Shown here in pieces: positions 17,185 through 25,164 of a DNA stretch of 64,000 nucleotides. This DNA comes from Anaerolineae bacterium (GTDB lineage Bacteria; Chloroflexota; Anaerolineae; Anaerolineales; UBA4823). Under the pieces are notes generated by a model. The model searched no databases and had not been told where the DNA came from. It saw only the letters and a list, made by a program, of their open reading frames with translations. The stretch spans positions 248,001-312,000 of the forward strand of contig QOQU01000005.1 in the NCBI GenBank assembly GCA_003327455.1. Direction: 5' to 3'. Both the position numbers and the translations under genes were made by a program. Every line of letters begins with the position of its first letter. Positions within the stretch are counted from its first letter, which is position 1.

Positions 17185-17234
17185 GTTTCTCAGGATATCG
17201 GCGTCTCCTTCAACGCTCCCTCAGCCTGAGAAAC
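17185..17234 (+). promoter_or_regulatory. Structured leader between ffh and rpsP
   Basis: Inverted repeat GTTTCTCAGG (17185-17194) / CCTGAGAAAC (17225-17234), perfect over 10 bp, with an inner GCGT/ACGC stem. No U-run follows it, so it is not a plain terminator. It could be a processing site or an autoregulatory element for bS16. No promoter was identified in the 119-base gap. Confidence 0.4.
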
Positions 17235-17289
17235 TGGCAGCAGGTAGAGAGAATAAATTGGAAATCGTACAACTTAAGGAGTATCATCT

Positions 17290-17649
17290 ATGGTGAGAAT
17301 TCGTCTAAGAAGGGTCGGTCTAAAAGGACAACCTAGCTATCGGATTGTTGTGGCGGACAAGGAGGCTCCCCGCGACGGTCGCTTTTTAGAGATCGTGGGA
17401 TTCTACAATCCACGCACAGATCCAGCAACAATTCAGATTGCTGAAGATCGGGTGTACGATTGGATGAGCAAGGGCGCTCAGCCGACTGAATCTACGGCAA
17501 AACTTTTCCAATCGGTGGGGTTGTTTGAGCGCTTCCAACGCTATAAACAAGGCGAGGCGCTGGATACCTTGCTAAAAGAAGCAGCCGCCGTACAGGCCAG
17601 CCGCAACGTCCAACCCAAGACGAGCCTCTCGGCACAAAAACGCAGTTAA
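17290..17649 (+). CDS. rpsP: 30S ribosomal protein bS16
   Basis: 119 residues. The core (1-80) is canonical: MVRIRLRRVGLKGQPSYRIV, then GRFLEIVGFYNPR and the DWMSKGAQPT region. A charged C-terminal tail of about 30 residues lengthens it relative to E. coli bS16 (82 residues), as in many non-proteobacteria. It binds 16S rRNA and stabilises the 30S body. AAGGAG lies 9 bases before ATG. It starts the classic rpsP-khpA-rimM order, though trmD and rplS are missing downstream. Confidence 0.97.
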   Translation: MVRIRLRRVGLKGQPSYRIVVADKEAPRDGRFLEIVGFYNPRTDPATIQIAEDRVYDWMSKGAQPTESTAKLFQSVGLFERFQRYKQGEALDTLLKEAAAVQASRNVQPKTSLSAQKRS

Positions 17650-17701
17650 CTTTCCATCGATAGCTGGCACCTCCAATATGCCATAAAGGAAGGAGGCGTG
17701 T

Positions 17702-17938
17702 ATGAAATCCCTGATTGAGTACATAGCGCAATCCCTGGTCGATCATCCAGAGGAAGTCAAAGTGCGCGAGGTTCGAAAAGGGAATTCGGTCAACCTTGCC
17801 TTGTATGTTGCCAAAGACGACATGGGGCGGGTGATCGGCAGAAATGGACGGGTGGCAAACGCAATCCGTGTTCTACTCAGGGTGGCGGCTGCCCGGCAAG
17901 GACTGCGCGTAAATTTCGACGTTGAAGAGCCGCGATGA
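17702..17938 (+). CDS. khpA: KH-domain RNA-binding protein KhpA
   Basis: 78 residues, a single KH domain with the GxxG loop in IGRNGRVANAIR. KhpA pairs with KhpB/Jag and influences cell elongation and RNA stability in Gram-positives. AAGGAGG precedes the start, and the stop overlaps rimM by 4 bases (ATGA). Position between rpsP and rimM is its standard place. Confidence 0.93.
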   Translation: MKSLIEYIAQSLVDHPEEVKVREVRKGNSVNLALYVAKDDMGRVIGRNGRVANAIRVLLRVAAARQGLRVNFDVEEPR

Positions 17939-18489
17939 ATCCTGCCTCGCCGCGCACTGTCCAAAACCAAGCGGCAGGCTCGCCGCAAGCTGGCGAGCCT
18001 GCCTTCTTAGTGATTGGAAAAATTCGCCGTCCACATGGGGTGCGCGGCGATGTGCTCATGGAAGTCTATACCGATTTTCCTGAGCGCATCCAGGCTGGCG
18101 TGGTGGTCTATGTTGGAGACCAGGTTCGGCAACACGAGATTGTGGCGCGACGAACCCATCGAGATGGGTTATTGATTCGATTCCAGGGTTATACAACTCC
18201 CGAAGAAGCTGGCGAACTGCGCAACCAGTTGGTCTATGTCCGGGCAGACGATCGACCACCTCTGGAAGAAGGCGAATATTATCATCATCAAATCCTCGGC
18301 ATGATGGTTTATGATGAGGCAAAGGGGTTTGTCGGTTGGGTCAGAGAAATCCTCAGCACCGGCGCCAATGATGTACTGGTGGTCAAAAATGAGCAGGATA
18401 AGGAACTCTTGATTCCTTTCGCCGACGACTGGATCGTAGAGGTGGATGTGCCTCAAAAAAGGCTCAGGGTAAGCATTTTGCAAGGATGA
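17935..18489 (+). CDS. rimM: Ribosome maturation factor RimM
   Basis: 184 residues. It assists 16S 3'-domain assembly by binding uS19. The family core begins at about residue 25 (LVIGKIRRPHGVRGD); a C-terminal PRC-barrel follows (FVGWVREI, then LLIPFADDWI). The first 22 residues are atypical and partly encoded by a perfect 12-bp inverted repeat (17973-18003), which looks inserted into the 5' end. An internal GTG near 18010 could be the original start but has no ribosome site, so the overlapping ATG is kept. Confidence 0.92.
   Translation: MNPASPRTVQNQAAGSPQAGEPAFLVIGKIRRPHGVRGDVLMEVYTDFPERIQAGVVVYVGDQVRQHEIVARRTHRDGLLIRFQGYTTPEEAGELRNQLVYVRADDRPPLEEGEYYHHQILGMMVYDEAKGFVGWVREILSTGANDVLVVKNEQDKELLIPFADDWIVEVDVPQKRLRVSILQG
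17973..18003. repeat. Perfect 12-bp inverted repeat inside the rimM 5' end
   Basis: GGCAGGCTCGCC (17973-17984), 7-base loop, GGCGAGCCTGCC (17992-18003). It resembles a small dispersed palindromic (REP-like) element. It keeps the reading frame and encodes an AGSPQAGEPA-like linker. Without a genome search I cannot show other copies. Confidence 0.6.
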
Positions 18490-18493
18490 GGTG

Positions 18494-19609
18494 ATGAGCG
18501 AAGAGCGTGAGAAACGCTATTGGGTGGGCTTTAATCTGGTCAAGGGGATCGGGGCAGTGCGCTTCCGACGGATGTTGCAAGCGTTCGAAAGCCTCGAAAA
18601 AGCCTGGTATGCCCCCAGCGATGCGCTCCGCCGCGTGGGTTTTGGGGAAAAGCATCTTGAAAACTTTCACCTCATTCGCTCTCAGGTCGATCTCGACCGT
18701 TACTGGGAGGCTTTACACGCTAAAGATATTCAGGTTGTCACGTGGATGGATGAAAACTATCCGCGGTTGCTCAAAGAGATTGACCAATCTCCGCCGGTTT
18801 TGTACGTCCGGGGTGAGCTAGGCGTTTCGGATGAGATCGCCGTAGCGGTGGTTGGAACTCGGCGAGTCACCAGATACGGACGCCAGGTTGCCGAGGAGAT
18901 CGCTGCCGGGCTGGCACAGAGTGGGGTAACCGTGGTCAGTGGTCTGGCGCGCGGGGTGGATACCATTGCTCATCAAGCTGCTCTGGATGCTGGGGGGCGT
19001 ACGATCGCTGTCCTGGGTAGTGGCGTGGATCGAATTTACCCGCCAGAACACCGCCGTCTTGCCGAGCGAATGATCTTGCAAGGGGCGTTGGTCAGCGATT
19101 ATCCACCGGGCACGCAACCCGATGCAACGAATTTCCCGCCCCGCAACCGCATCATTTCGGGTTTGTCTCTGGCTGTGGTGGTGGTCGAGGCAGGAGAGAA
19201 GAGTGGGGCATTAATTACCGCCGGTTTTGCAGCCGAACAAGGGCGGGATGTCTTTGCTGTGCCGGGAAGTATCCATGCCCCTCAAAGTGTGGGAACCAAT
19301 CGTTTGATCCAAAAGGGGGCCTTTCCCTATATGGGTGTTGCCGATCTTTTGGAGACATTGAATATCCCCGTCAGGCTACAACAGAGTTCAGCCAGGCAAA
19401 TTCTGCCAGCTGATAAATATGAAGCGCAATTGTTGCAATATTTATCCGATCAACCGCTGCATGTAGACGAACTATCCCAATTATGCCAGATGCCGGTTGC
19501 TCAGGTGAGTTCGACGTTGACGATGATGGAATTGAAGGGCTTAGCCAGGTCGGTGGGCGGTATGAGCTATGTCGTTGCCCGCGAACAAAACGAGCAATAC
19601 CAGGTATAA
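18494..19609 (+). CDS. dprA: DNA-processing protein DprA (Smf)
   Basis: About 371 residues. It loads RecA on single-stranded DNA taken up in transformation. Seen: an N-terminal helical region, the Rossmann-like DprA core (VAVVGTRRVTRYGR near 117, SGLARGVDTIAHQAAL, GSGVDRIYPPEH, FPPRNRIISGLS, the EKSGALITAGFA loop), and a C-terminal winged helix of about 65 residues. A GTG one codon upstream is possible, but the ATG sits better behind AGGA. It follows rimM by 4 bases. It implies the organism may be naturally competent. Confidence 0.95.
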   Translation: MSEEREKRYWVGFNLVKGIGAVRFRRMLQAFESLEKAWYAPSDALRRVGFGEKHLENFHLIRSQVDLDRYWEALHAKDIQVVTWMDENYPRLLKEIDQSPPVLYVRGELGVSDEIAVAVVGTRRVTRYGRQVAEEIAAGLAQSGVTVVSGLARGVDTIAHQAALDAGGRTIAVLGSGVDRIYPPEHRRLAERMILQGALVSDYPPGTQPDATNFPPRNRIISGLSLAVVVVEAGEKSGALITAGFAAEQGRDVFAVPGSIHAPQSVGTNRLIQKGAFPYMGVADLLETLNIPVRLQQSSARQILPADKYEAQLLQYLSDQPLHVDELSQLCQMPVAQVSSTLTMMELKGLARSVGGMSYVVAREQNEQYQV

Positions 19610-19642
19610 AGCACAGATCAGAATGGTGAGGAGGCAACGGTC

Positions 19643-20731
19643 ATGAGCAGTTCGTATTATGCGGTTATTATGGCTGGAGGCGGTGGTACGCGCCTCTGGC
19701 CGCTCTCGCGCAAGACGAGGCCCAAACAAATGTTGCGAATCATTGAACAACGCAGCCTTTTCCAAATGGCTGTTGATCGGCTGGCGGGTTTATTCGACCC
19801 GCAACACATTCTGGTTGTAACCGTACCAGAACAGTTCCAGGATCTTCACGAACAGTGCCCTCAGATCCCGGAGGAGAATTTTCTCCTCGAACCGATGCCG
19901 CGTGGCACGGCAGCAGTGGTGGGGTTGGCAGCTTTGCACCTCGCCCGGTTGGACAAAAACGCCGTGATGGCTGTCTTGACTGCTGATCATTACATTGGCA
20001 ATCAGGAATGGTTTCGCAAATTATTGCAGGTAGCTGAGATCGTTGCGCGCCAGGATTATCTGGTCACCATCGGTATCAATCCCACCTTTGCGGCTACCGG
20101 TTATGGTTATATCCAACAGGGGAAAATTCAAGGTACCTATCAAGGAGTTGCCGTTTATCATGTCGTGCGCTTTAAAGAGAAACCGGATGAGTTTCAAGCT
20201 CAGGTGATGCTGGCAAGAGGCGATCACACCTGGAATTCAGGAATGTTCATCTGGAAGGTGGATCGTATCCGCCAGGAAATCGCGCGGCAAATGCCACAAT
20301 TAGAGGCGGCTCTCCAGTCCATTGAAGCTCATTGGGGAAAACCGACTTACAGCGAGGTTTTAGCGCGAGAATGGGAAGCACTGATCCCGGAAACAATTGA
20401 CTATGGCATCATGGAAGGTGCCAAGGATGTGGTGGTGATCCCGGCTGGTGCCCTCAAGTGGAGCGATGTAGGCAGTTGGGATTCGTTATTCGATGTCTTG
20501 CCGGCTGATGCCCATGGCAATATTGTCATGGGCGGGCGACATTTTGGATTGGACACTCGCCAATCCCTGGTGTATGTTAGCGAAGAACACCGCTTGATTG
20601 TTACGATTGGTGTCCGTGATTTGGTTGTGGTGGACACCGGGGATGTTTTACTCATTGTGCGCAAAGACGAAGCCCAAAAAGTGCGCCAAGTGGTGGAATT
20701 CCTTAGAGAAAGTGGTGAAGATTACGTATAA
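19643..20731 (+). CDS. manC: Mannose-1-phosphate guanylyltransferase
   Basis: 362 residues. It makes GDP-mannose from GTP and mannose-1-phosphate for glycans. The nucleotidyltransferase signature GGGGTRLWPLSRKTRPK (12-28) is intact. The E.P(x)nTA motif appears as LEPMPRGTAA, and a W-S-D-V-G-S-W loop lies near 270. The C-terminal isomerase (PMI) domain of larger ManC proteins is absent, so this is the monofunctional form. GGAGG lies before the ATG. The gene sits between dprA and topA without a promoter that I can see. Confidence 0.93.
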   Translation: MSSSYYAVIMAGGGGTRLWPLSRKTRPKQMLRIIEQRSLFQMAVDRLAGLFDPQHILVVTVPEQFQDLHEQCPQIPEENFLLEPMPRGTAAVVGLAALHLARLDKNAVMAVLTADHYIGNQEWFRKLLQVAEIVARQDYLVTIGINPTFAATGYGYIQQGKIQGTYQGVAVYHVVRFKEKPDEFQAQVMLARGDHTWNSGMFIWKVDRIRQEIARQMPQLEAALQSIEAHWGKPTYSEVLAREWEALIPETIDYGIMEGAKDVVVIPAGALKWSDVGSWDSLFDVLPADAHGNIVMGGRHFGLDTRQSLVYVSEEHRLIVTIGVRDLVVVDTGDVLLIVRKDEAQKVRQVVEFLRESGEDYV

Positions 20732-20748
20732 AAATTTTGGAGGTTATC

Positions 20749-23073
20749 TTGGAAACACTCGAAGCCTATTGTGTCAAATGTAAACAAAAACGTCCGATCG
20801 CGGAAGCACAGGCTGTCTATACGCGGAATGGCACCCCGGCAACCGAAGGTAAATGTGCCGTATGTGGCACCAAACTTTTTCGCATGGGTAAGACCGAAGC
20901 CCATGCCTCCCTTTCGGAAAGCGAAGTAGAAAAGCTCAAACCCCATCGCTCAGGGAAACTGGTGATTGTCGAATCGCCGGCTAAAGCGCGTACCGTGGGG
21001 CGTTTCTTGGGCAAAGGCTATATCGTAAAAGCGTCGGTGGGGCATGTACGTGATCTATTGCGCTCGCAGTTATCGGTGGACATTGAGAACGATTTTGCGC
21101 CGAAATATCGCGTTCCTAATGAGAAAAAAGCCGTTGTCAAAGAGATCAAAAATCTGGCGAAATCAGCTGCAGAGGTCTATCTGGCAACCGACCCCGACCG
21201 AGAAGGGGAAGCAATTGCCTGGCATCTGATGGAAGCAGCCTCAATCAACCCGAAAATTGCCCGTCGGGTGGTCTTCCATGAGATCACCGAACCGGCTGTG
21301 GCAGACGCTTTTGCCCATCCGCGTTCGATCAATCAAGATTTGGTGGATGCCCAACAGGCCCGGCGCGTGTTAGACCGGTTGGTAGGATATAACTTAAGCC
21401 CATTGCTTTGGCGCAAAGTACGCAGCCGTCTATCGGCTGGTCGCGTCCAATCGGTTGCATTGCGCATGATCGTGGAACGGGAACGCGAGATTCAGGCTTT
21501 TGTGCCGGTTGAATACTGGTCAATTGCGGCCGAATTTTTACCGCAGGGTTTGAAGGAAACGTTCATTGCCAAATTAGCCCGCCTGGACGGCGAAGAACCT
21601 GCTTTAGGAAATGAAGAGCAGGTCAGGCCGATTCTGGAAGATATGGAGAAGGCGCGCTACGAAATTTCACAAATCAAACAAGGGGAACGTCGCCGCAACC
21701 CTTCGCCACCCTTTATCACGAGCACCTTACAGCAGGATGCTTCCCGACGGCTGGGCTTTACCGCCAAGCGCACCATGGCATTGGCGCAACAATTGTACGA
21801 AGGTATCGATGTCGGCACGGGAGGATCCGTGGGGTTAATTACCTATATGCGAACCGATTCTACCAATATATCCGAGCTGGCTCAGGCTGAAGCCCGTCAA
21901 TACATCTCGCAGCGCTATGGAGAGGGTTTTCTGCCGGAGAAGCCACCTCGCTATAAGACAAAAGCGCTTGGCGCGCAGGAAGCTCATGAAGCCATCCGCC
22001 CAACCTCAGTTTTCCGCACCCCGGAATCGATCAAGCAATTTCTCAATCGCGATCAATTTCGCTTATATCAATTAATCTGGCAGCGGTTTGTGGCTTCACA
22101 GATGACTGCAGCTATCTTTGATACGATCACGGTTGAAGTGAGTGGCAGAGGAGATGTTCACGAATACCTTCTACGGGCGTCTGGTTCGAGTGTCCGCTTT
22201 TTAGGTTATATGGCGGCTTATGAAGAAGCGAAGGACGAAGACAGCACGCCAGAGGAGGAAGAAGGAGGCCGAATTCCGAGTGGTTTAGTCCAGGGGCAAA
22301 CCCTGAGATTGATCAAATTACTTCCCGAGCAGCATTTTACCCAGCCGCCACCGCGTTATACGGAAGCCACGCTGGTGAGAGCATTGGAAGAATACGGAAT
22401 CGGGCGGCCTTCCACGTATGCCCCGATTCTTTCCACGATTCAACAGCGCGGCTATGTGGTTCGGGATAACAAACGGCTCATCCCCACCGAAACCGGCATT
22501 CTGGTGAACGACCTGATTACCCAACATTTCCCGGAAATCGTAGATTACGGCTTCACTGCTCATATGGAAGAGGACCTGGATCGCATTGCAGCCGGACAGG
22601 AGAAATGGGTTGAAGTGATTCGGGAGTTTTATACACCATTTGCTGAGTTGGTAGCCAATGCCGAGAAAGTTATTCCGGAAATGAAAGCCGATTTAGAACC
22701 AATTGGCAGGAAATGCCCTGAGTGCGGCAAAGAACTCGTAATTCGGTATGGGCGTTTTGGAAAATTTATCTCTTGTAGCGGCTTTCCGGAATGTCGCTAT
22801 ACAGAAGCCTGGTTGGAGAAAATTGGGGTTCGTTGTCCTAAGTGTCAAGGCGAACTGGTCGAGAGGAAAACCCGCCGCAACCGCGTCTTTTACGGCTGCA
22901 ACAACTATCCGCAGTGCGATTTCACCTCCTGGAAGAAACCTATTCCTGCCTCCTGTCCTGAGTGTGGAGGGCTGCTGGTGATCGCGGATAAGAACAACGC
23001 CCAATGTCTAAGCTGCGAAGAGCGTTTTCCGCTTGATCAGGTTGTTCAAGATGAACTGGCATCGACGGCATGA
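20749..23073 (+). CDS. topA: DNA topoisomerase I with an N-terminal zinc ribbon
   Basis: 774 residues. It relaxes negative supercoils (type IA). I choose the TTG at 20749 because GGAGG lies 5 bases upstream; it gives METLEAYCVKCKQKRPI. Residues 1-45 are a small zinc ribbon (Cys8, Cys11, Cys36, Cys39) normally found as a tiny stand-alone protein. TOPRIM follows (LVIVESPAKA, with DPDREGEA). The catalytic Tyr366 lies in YMRTDS. Three C-terminal zinc fingers occupy about 650-765; the third lacks the usual spacing of its last pair. The N-terminal fusion is unusual. It ends the housekeeping run. Confidence 0.95.
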   Translation: METLEAYCVKCKQKRPIAEAQAVYTRNGTPATEGKCAVCGTKLFRMGKTEAHASLSESEVEKLKPHRSGKLVIVESPAKARTVGRFLGKGYIVKASVGHVRDLLRSQLSVDIENDFAPKYRVPNEKKAVVKEIKNLAKSAAEVYLATDPDREGEAIAWHLMEAASINPKIARRVVFHEITEPAVADAFAHPRSINQDLVDAQQARRVLDRLVGYNLSPLLWRKVRSRLSAGRVQSVALRMIVEREREIQAFVPVEYWSIAAEFLPQGLKETFIAKLARLDGEEPALGNEEQVRPILEDMEKARYEISQIKQGERRRNPSPPFITSTLQQDASRRLGFTAKRTMALAQQLYEGIDVGTGGSVGLITYMRTDSTNISELAQAEARQYISQRYGEGFLPEKPPRYKTKALGAQEAHEAIRPTSVFRTPESIKQFLNRDQFRLYQLIWQRFVASQMTAAIFDTITVEVSGRGDVHEYLLRASGSSVRFLGYMAAYEEAKDEDSTPEEEEGGRIPSGLVQGQTLRLIKLLPEQHFTQPPPRYTEATLVRALEEYGIGRPSTYAPILSTIQQRGYVVRDNKRLIPTETGILVNDLITQHFPEIVDYGFTAHMEEDLDRIAAGQEKWVEVIREFYTPFAELVANAEKVIPEMKADLEPIGRKCPECGKELVIRYGRFGKFISCSGFPECRYTEAWLEKIGVRCPKCQGELVERKTRRNRVFYGCNNYPQCDFTSWKKPIPASCPECGGLLVIADKNNAQCLSCEERFPLDQVVQDELASTA

Positions 23074-23081
23074 CTCTTGCA
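23066..23081 (+). promoter_or_regulatory. Possible sigma-54 (-24/-12) promoter
   Basis: CGGCATGACTCTTGCA overlaps the topA stop codon and has the GG-N10-GC geometry of a sigma-54 site with a full TTGCA box. It would transcribe the membrane-protein gene at 23218, about 125 bases on. A sigma-70-like promoter lies closer (23105-23133), so this is tentative. Confidence 0.35.
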
Positions 23082-23104
23082 ACAATAAATTTTGATAGAT
23101 TGTA

Positions 23105-23133
23105 TTGCAGTTTCAATCGCTTTCGTCTACAAT
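23105..23133 (+). promoter_or_regulatory. Sigma-70 promoter for the membrane-protein gene at 23218
   Basis: TTGCAG (23105-23110), 17-base spacer, TACAAT (23128-23133). Confidence 0.5.
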
Positions 23134-23217
23134 ACAAGCAGGAAATCATCCCTGAACAGACGAAGCTGCGACTGAAGGAAAAACGCTAGCAAAAGCTGTG
23201 GAAATGGAGAGTGAGGC

Positions 23218-24258
23218 ATGGAGATGATCCGCGAATATTTGAAAAAAACTCCGGTGTTGGTGGGGATTGGGTTTGTGGCGGGCTTGATCCTCGGTTGGTT
23301 TGTGATTGGATGGGGTATCTGGCCGGTAAAATGGACGGATGCTGCCCCTGAACATCTTCGCCATGACTTAAAGCTGGAATATCTCAGTATGGCGGTTGAT
23401 TCGTACATATTGAACCAGGATGCCGAACTGGCAAAGAAACGGTTTGCCGAGTTCGGTGAGGAAGGTGAAAACCTCCTTAAAGAAATCGAACAACAGAAAC
23501 CTCAACAGGCGGCGAATATCGCTGCTTTTCGGTTGGCTGTTAGCGGAGAAGCCACTCTCCCACTCCCAACCCAGGCGGCAGGAGGAGAAGTCCTTCCCAC
23601 TGAAGAAGCTCAACCCACTACCAGGGCGGGTTCATCGATACTGCGGAATATTGTAATTGTATTCTGTGTCGCCTTTGTGATCATTTTGCTTGGGGTAGCC
23701 GTTTTCTTCTTCCTGCGTAGCCGTAAACCGGCTGTACGAACTCCCGCTCAAGCTTCTTATTCGCAGCCGTTAGCGCCAGAAGTCGGGGAAGGGTGGGAAG
23801 CCATTCCGCAGGCTGCTCCCAGCCAGGAACCGCCGATGATGCAATTCATGGCTTCCTACAAATATGGGGATGATCTGTTCGATGACTCGTTCAGCATTGA
23901 TTCGCAAAGCGGTGAATTTCTCGGTGAATGTGGGGTAAACATCTCCGAAACCATAGGCGTTGGAGAACCCAAGAAGGTCACTGCTTTTGAGGTCTGGTTG
24001 TTTGATAAGAATGACATCCAGACCATCACCAAGGTACTGATGAGTGAACATGCTTATAACGATGAAGCAACCTACCAGCGCTTAGCCGCAAAGGGCGAGC
24101 CGGTTTTGGTACAACCAGGTATGGAAACTGTCCTGGAAACGCAATCGTTGCAGCTGGTTGTTCGGGTTGTGGATATGGCTTATGGCGATGGGGCAATGCC
24201 CTCGAATAGCTATTTCGAGCAGCTTATCCTGGAATTAGCGGTGTGGTCTAAGATGTAG
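23218..24258 (+). CDS. Two-TM membrane protein of unknown function
   Basis: 346 residues; I do not recognise the family. TM1 is at about 12-34 (VGIGFVAGLILGWFVIGWGI). A region at 45-105 reads like a short TPR or coiled-coil pair (KLEYLSMAVDSYILN..., with heptad-like Leu and Glu). A Pro/Thr-rich linker leads to TM2 at about 144-166 (IVIVFCVAFVIILLGV). The C-terminal soluble domain of 170 residues has beta-strand character (YGDDLFDDSFSID, ECGVNISETIGVG, LVVRVVDMAYGDG). The topology suggests both termini share one side, with the linker loop outside. It is a single gene with its own promoter and terminator. Confidence 0.7.
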   Translation: MEMIREYLKKTPVLVGIGFVAGLILGWFVIGWGIWPVKWTDAAPEHLRHDLKLEYLSMAVDSYILNQDAELAKKRFAEFGEEGENLLKEIEQQKPQQAANIAAFRLAVSGEATLPLPTQAAGGEVLPTEEAQPTTRAGSSILRNIVIVFCVAFVIILLGVAVFFFLRSRKPAVRTPAQASYSQPLAPEVGEGWEAIPQAAPSQEPPMMQFMASYKYGDDLFDDSFSIDSQSGEFLGECGVNISETIGVGEPKKVTAFEVWLFDKNDIQTITKVLMSEHAYNDEATYQRLAAKGEPVLVQPGMETVLETQSLQLVVRVVDMAYGDGAMPSNSYFEQLILELAVWSKM

Positions 24259-24314
24259 AAGCTGTTCGCTGGTCTTGTTTTCTGATTGACTGAGCGATTG
24301 ATATAGATCGGATT

Positions 24315-24349
24315 AGTCCCCGTTTGATTTATTCGAACGGGGACTTTTT
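24315..24349 (+). terminator. Rho-independent terminator
   Basis: Stem AGTCCCCGTT (24315-24324) / AACGGGGACT (24336-24345) followed by five T. It closes the membrane-protein gene. Confidence 0.85.
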
Positions 24350-24465
24350 GGAGAAAGTTTCAGAGAGAAAACCCCAAAACGTTTGGGCATGGCATAGCGG
24401 TGTTTAATGGCCGGGATAAAAAACCGGTAAAAACCCTTGACACTTCGGTGATTTCATCATTTATC

Positions 24466-24619
24466 TGGTATAATACTGTTACTTAAGTTGCCAGCCAGCC
24501 TAAGCACTTTTTCGGCATGTGACCATGCCAGGGAGGTTATTTGAACTGCGAGGTTCCCTTGCCCCATGTGTGACGAGCAGCAGGCCGGTATCAAAGAGAA
24601 TATTTTGAATGGAGAAAAA
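24466..24619 (+). promoter_or_regulatory. Extended -10 promoter and long leader of the RRM gene
   Basis: TGGTATAAT at 24466-24474 is a perfect -10 with the TGn extension; the -35 is poor. A TTGACA at 24437 is too far for this -10. About 140 bases of leader follow, including GGCATG/CATGCC. Long leaders are common for cold-shock RNA-binding proteins, so temperature control is possible. The remaining part of this 361-base gap (24350-24465) holds only a small CCCAAA/TTTGGG palindrome at 24373-24387. Confidence 0.5.
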
Positions 24620-24958
24620 ATGGAACCAAAACTGTATGTAGGCAATTTGTCGTATTCGGTCACCGAAGAGGAACTGCGAGAGTATTTTGCTCAAGCAGGG
24701 ACGATCAAGTCAGTGGCACTCATCCGAGACCGAGACACCGGCCGCTCCAAAGGCTTTGCCTTTGTGGAGTATGAGACTGATGAAGAAGCGCAAAAAGCCA
24801 TTGGTATGTTCAACGGCACAGAATTGCATGAACGAACGTTGACAGTCAACCAGGCTCGCCCGCGCGAAGAGCGACCCTTTGGTGGTGGCTATCGCCGCGA
24901 TTCTGGCGGAGGGGCGCGCAATCAACGCAGCGGTGGGCGCCGCCGCTCTAATTGGTAA
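24620..24958 (+). CDS. RRM RNA-binding protein (cyanobacterial Rbp type)
   Basis: 112 residues. One RRM: RNP2 LYVGNL (5-10) and RNP1 KGFAFVEY (44-51), followed by an Arg/Gly-rich tail (78-112) ending GGRRRSNW. This plan matches the small glycine-rich RNA-binding proteins of cyanobacteria and Chloroflexi, often cold-induced RNA chaperones. I start at the ATG preceded by GGAG. An in-frame ATG 54 bases upstream adds residues foreign to the family. A strong terminator follows. Confidence 0.93.
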   Translation: MEPKLYVGNLSYSVTEEELREYFAQAGTIKSVALIRDRDTGRSKGFAFVEYETDEEAQKAIGMFNGTELHERTLTVNQARPREERPFGGGYRRDSGGGARNQRSGGRRRSNW

Positions 24959-24986
24959 AAAATCAATCGAATACTTTATAAATCAG

Positions 24987-25016
24987 TCAGGGCGTGAGCA
25001 ACGCCCTGATTTTTTT
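24987..25016 (+). terminator. Rho-independent terminator of the RRM gene
   Basis: Stem TCAGGGCGT / ACGCCCTGA (24987-24995 with 25001-25009), 5-base loop, then seven T. Confidence 0.9.
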
Positions 25017-25164
25017 ACTAACCTTATCCCTTGAAAGCCAATCCAAGAACGATTTGTGTGTTAAAATTCGCAAAGCCCGATAGTGTGGGTGACTGGTCAA
25101 GAATGGCGAAAGCTGCGACAAGCGGCGAAAATCCTGACAATCTAATTCATATCCTGAATAACTG

